This document shows, one piece after another, positions 61,490 to 64,000 of a DNA stretch of 64,000 nucleotides (its first letter is position 1; each line of letters begins with the position of its first letter). The position numbers and the translations under genes are program-made. A model generated the notes under the pieces. That model ran no database searches. It was not told the DNA's origin and saw only the letters and a program-made list of their open reading frames with translations. This DNA is from Scylla paramamosain (lineage: Eukaryota; Arthropoda; Malacostraca; Decapoda; Portunidae). The stretch spans positions 11,291,306-11,355,305 of the forward strand of contig NC_087156.1 in the NCBI RefSeq assembly GCF_035594125.1, given 5' to 3'.

Positions 61490-64000
61490 TGCGTATTTGG
61501 CACTAATCTCGTATTTGGCAACAATCTCGTTGTCGGAGCATTGATGCACCAATCTCGTTTTGGCTGTATCGAGGCAACAATCTCGTCGTGGCTGCATCAT
61601 GGAAAATATCTCTTCATGGCTGCATTAAGACAACAATGTCATCGTCGCTGCATCGAGGCAACAATTTCTTTCTGGCTGCAACGAGGCAATAATCTCATTG
61701 TGGCTGCATCGAGGCAACAATTTCGTTGCAAGAGCATTGTGAGAAGAATCTCGTGGTGGCTTCATCGAGGCGACTCTCTTCTCGTGGCTGTATCGGGGAA
61801 AAAAAAAATCTTTTTGGCTGCATCAAGGCAACAATCTCGTCGTGGCTGCATCGAGGCAACAATCTCGTCGTACCTGCATCGAGGCAACAATCTCGTGGTG
61901 GCTGCATCGAAGCAACAATCTCGTTGCAAGATCATTGTGGCAGAAATCTCGTTGTTGCTCTATCATGCCAACCCCTTCGTTGTGGTTGCATTGATGTACC
62001 AGTCTAGTTGTGACTGCATCGAGTTAACAATCTCGTGGTGCCTGCATCGAGGCAGCAGTCTTGTCGTGTCTGTATCGAGGCAACAATCTCGTCGTGGCTG
62101 CATCAAGGCAACAATCTTGTCGTGGCTACATAGAGGCAACAATCTCGTCGTGGCTGAATCGAGGCAACAATCTCGCCTTGCCTGCATCGAGGTATTAATC
62201 TTGTCGTGGCTCCATTGAGGCAAAAATCTTGTCGTGGTCTGCAGCGAGGCAACAATCTCGTCGTGGCTGCATCGAGCCAACAATCTCGTTGCAAGAGTAT
62301 TTTGGCAATAATTCCGCCGTTGCTCTATCGAGCCAACCGCTTCGTTGTGGTTGTATTGATATGCAAGTCTCGTTGTGCCTGTATCGCCTGTAATCTCGTG
62401 GTGCCTGCATCGAGGCAGCAATCTCGTCGTGCCTGCATCGAAGCAACAATCTCGTGCTTGCATCGAGACAACAGTCTCGTTGTGCAATCAAGGCAATAAT
62501 CTTGTCGTGGCTGCATCGAGCAAACAATCTCGTTGTGCCTGCATCGAGGCAATAATCTCGTTTTGACAGCATTGAGGCAACAATCTCGTGGTGGCTGAAT
62601 GGATGAAGGATATAGTCTCGTCGTGGCTCCATCGAGGCAACAATCGTGACTGCATCAAATAAACAATCTTGTCGTGGCTGATTCGAAGAAACAATCTCGT
62701 CGTGGCTGCATCGAGGCAACAATCTCGTCGTGGCTAAATAAAGGAAACATTTTCGTCCTGGTTGCATCGAGGCATCAATATCGTTTTTGGCAGCAATCTA
62801 TTCGTGGAAGCATCATGTCAACAATCTCGTTGTGGTGGCATCAAGGGAACAATCTCATCGTGGCTGCATCAATGCAATTATCTCGTTGTTTCTCTATCTT
62901 CTATGCATTGAGGTACCAGTCTCGTTGTGCATGCATCAAGGTAACAATCTCGTAGTGGCTTCCTCGAGGTAACAATCTCCTCCTGCCTGCATCGCGGCAA
63001 TAATCTCGTCGTGCCTGCATCGAGGCAACAATCTCGTTGTGCAAGCATTGAGGCAATAATTTAATTGTTGCTCTATCGAGCGTACCCTTTCGTTGTGGCT
63101 GTATGGAGGTACCAGTCTTGTGTTGCCTATATCGATGCAAAAATCTCGTTGTGCCTGCATTGAGGAAAAATCCTGTTGTGCCTGCATCGAGGCAGCAATC
63201 TCGTTGTGCCTACATCAATGCAGCAATCTCATTGTGCCTGCATCGAGGCAGCAATCTCGTTGTGCCTACATCAAGGCAGAAATCTCATCGTGGCTGCATC
63301 GAGGCAACAATCTCGTAGTGGCTGTAACGAGACAACAGTCTCGTCGTGGTTGCATCAAGGCAACAATCTCGTTGTGGGAACATTGATGCAGCAATCTCGT
63401 TGTGGCTGCATCGAGGCAACAATCTCTTTGTGGCTGCATCAAGGCAACAATCTCGTTGTGGCTGCATCGAGGGAACAATCTCGTCGTGGCTACATCGAGG
63501 AAAATATCTCGTCATGGCTGCATCAAGGCAACAATGTCATCGTGGCTGCATCGAGGCAACAATCTCTTTGTGGCTGCAACGAGGCAACAAGCTCATTGTG
63601 GCTGCATCGATGCAAGAATCTCATCGTAGCTGCATTGACGCAACAATCTCGTCATGGCTGTATCAATTTCTTCTTGGCTGTATCGAGGCAACAATCTCGT
63701 CGTAACTGCATTGAGGCAATAATCTCGTTGTGGCTGCATCGAGGCAGCAATTTCGTTGTAAGAGTATTGAGACAAGAATCTCGTCGTGGCTTCATCGAGG
63801 AAACTCTCTTCTCGTGGCTGCATAGGGGAAAAAAAATTCTTCTTACCTGCATCAAGGCAACAATCTCGTCATGGCTGCATCGAGGCAACAAACTCGTCGT
63901 AACTGCATCGAGGCAACAATGTCTTGGTGGCTGCATCGAAGGAACAATCTCGTTGTGGCAGAAATCAGATCATTGTGGCAGAAATCTCGTTGTTGCTCTA
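61490..64000. repeat. 28-bp minisatellite, runs off the right edge
   Basis: Contiguous units of 28 bp, core GGCTGCATCGAGGCAACAAT plus CTCGTCGT. Units are diverged and some carry short changes. A landmark (TTTCGTTGCAAGAGCATTGT) at 61721 recurs as TTTCGTTGTAAGAGTATTGA at 63751, 2030 bp later, with matching neighbours, so the array has a superperiod. The word TTGCTCTATC marks variant units at 61955, 62320, 63068 and about 63993. Because 28 is not a multiple of three and the unit has no stop in any frame of either strand, long ORFs (up to 280 codons, 61376-62218) arise without coding meaning. Confidence 0.9.

Noticed and set aside
61376..62218. 280-codon plus-strand ORF and several 60-190-codon ORFs on both strands
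   Set aside because: They follow from a stop-free 28-bp unit. No domain and no distinct start context.
61490..64000. CRISPR-like array of 28-bp repeats
   Set aside because: Units are contiguous without spacers, and the surroundings are eukaryotic satellite and retroelements.

Overview
The window is repeat DNA from a eukaryotic genome. No intact host gene, tRNA or rRNA is recognisable on either strand. Very long (AT)n tracts, an env-bearing Gypsy-type retroelement and jockey-like and L2/CR1-like LINE fragments point to an arthropod. From general knowledge these LINE types and long AT tracts resemble decapod crustacean (crab or shrimp) genomes, but that is inference. Layout: most of the window (1-5280, 6158-7961, 18453-30617, 38528-61480) is one diverged satellite. 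Its monomer is about 96 bp. Five monomer types, called A to E here, follow each other in fixed order and give a higher-order repeat (HOR) of about 470-490 bp. The satellite runs forward in most blocks and is reverse-complemented at about 24239-25012, 25644-38926, 45834-46052 and 59923-61480. It is broken up by (AT)n, (CT)n, poly-A and poly-T tracts that tend to sit at the same monomer positions. Two copies (E1 and E2) of one errantivirus-like LTR retrotransposon, both on the minus strand, interrupt the satellite. E1 (7962-18448) is complete: two LTRs, a 4-bp target duplication, a primer-binding site matching tRNA-Leu, then gag, pro, RT, RNase H, integrase and an envelope gene. A LINE is nested in its gag. 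E2 (30618-38231) has a 3' LTR, env, pol and gag, but its 5' LTR is missing and it ends in an (AT)n tract that lies at the same leader position in E1. Both copies carry many stops and frameshifts and are dead. LINE pieces lie at 5281-6157, 14756-15770 (inside E1), 25972-26707 (a tail-to-tail chimera) and 42571-43459 (an internally deleted copy with target duplication and poly-A tail). A hAT-like end fragment lies at 4270-4333. From about 61490 to the right edge the DNA changes to a 28-bp minisatellite with no stop codon in the consensus unit on either strand and a superperiod near 2.03 kb. The main biological content is therefore repeat architecture: a five-monomer HOR satellite, microsatellites growing at fixed monomer positions, orientation switches, nested retroelements and a second tandem repeat class at the border.
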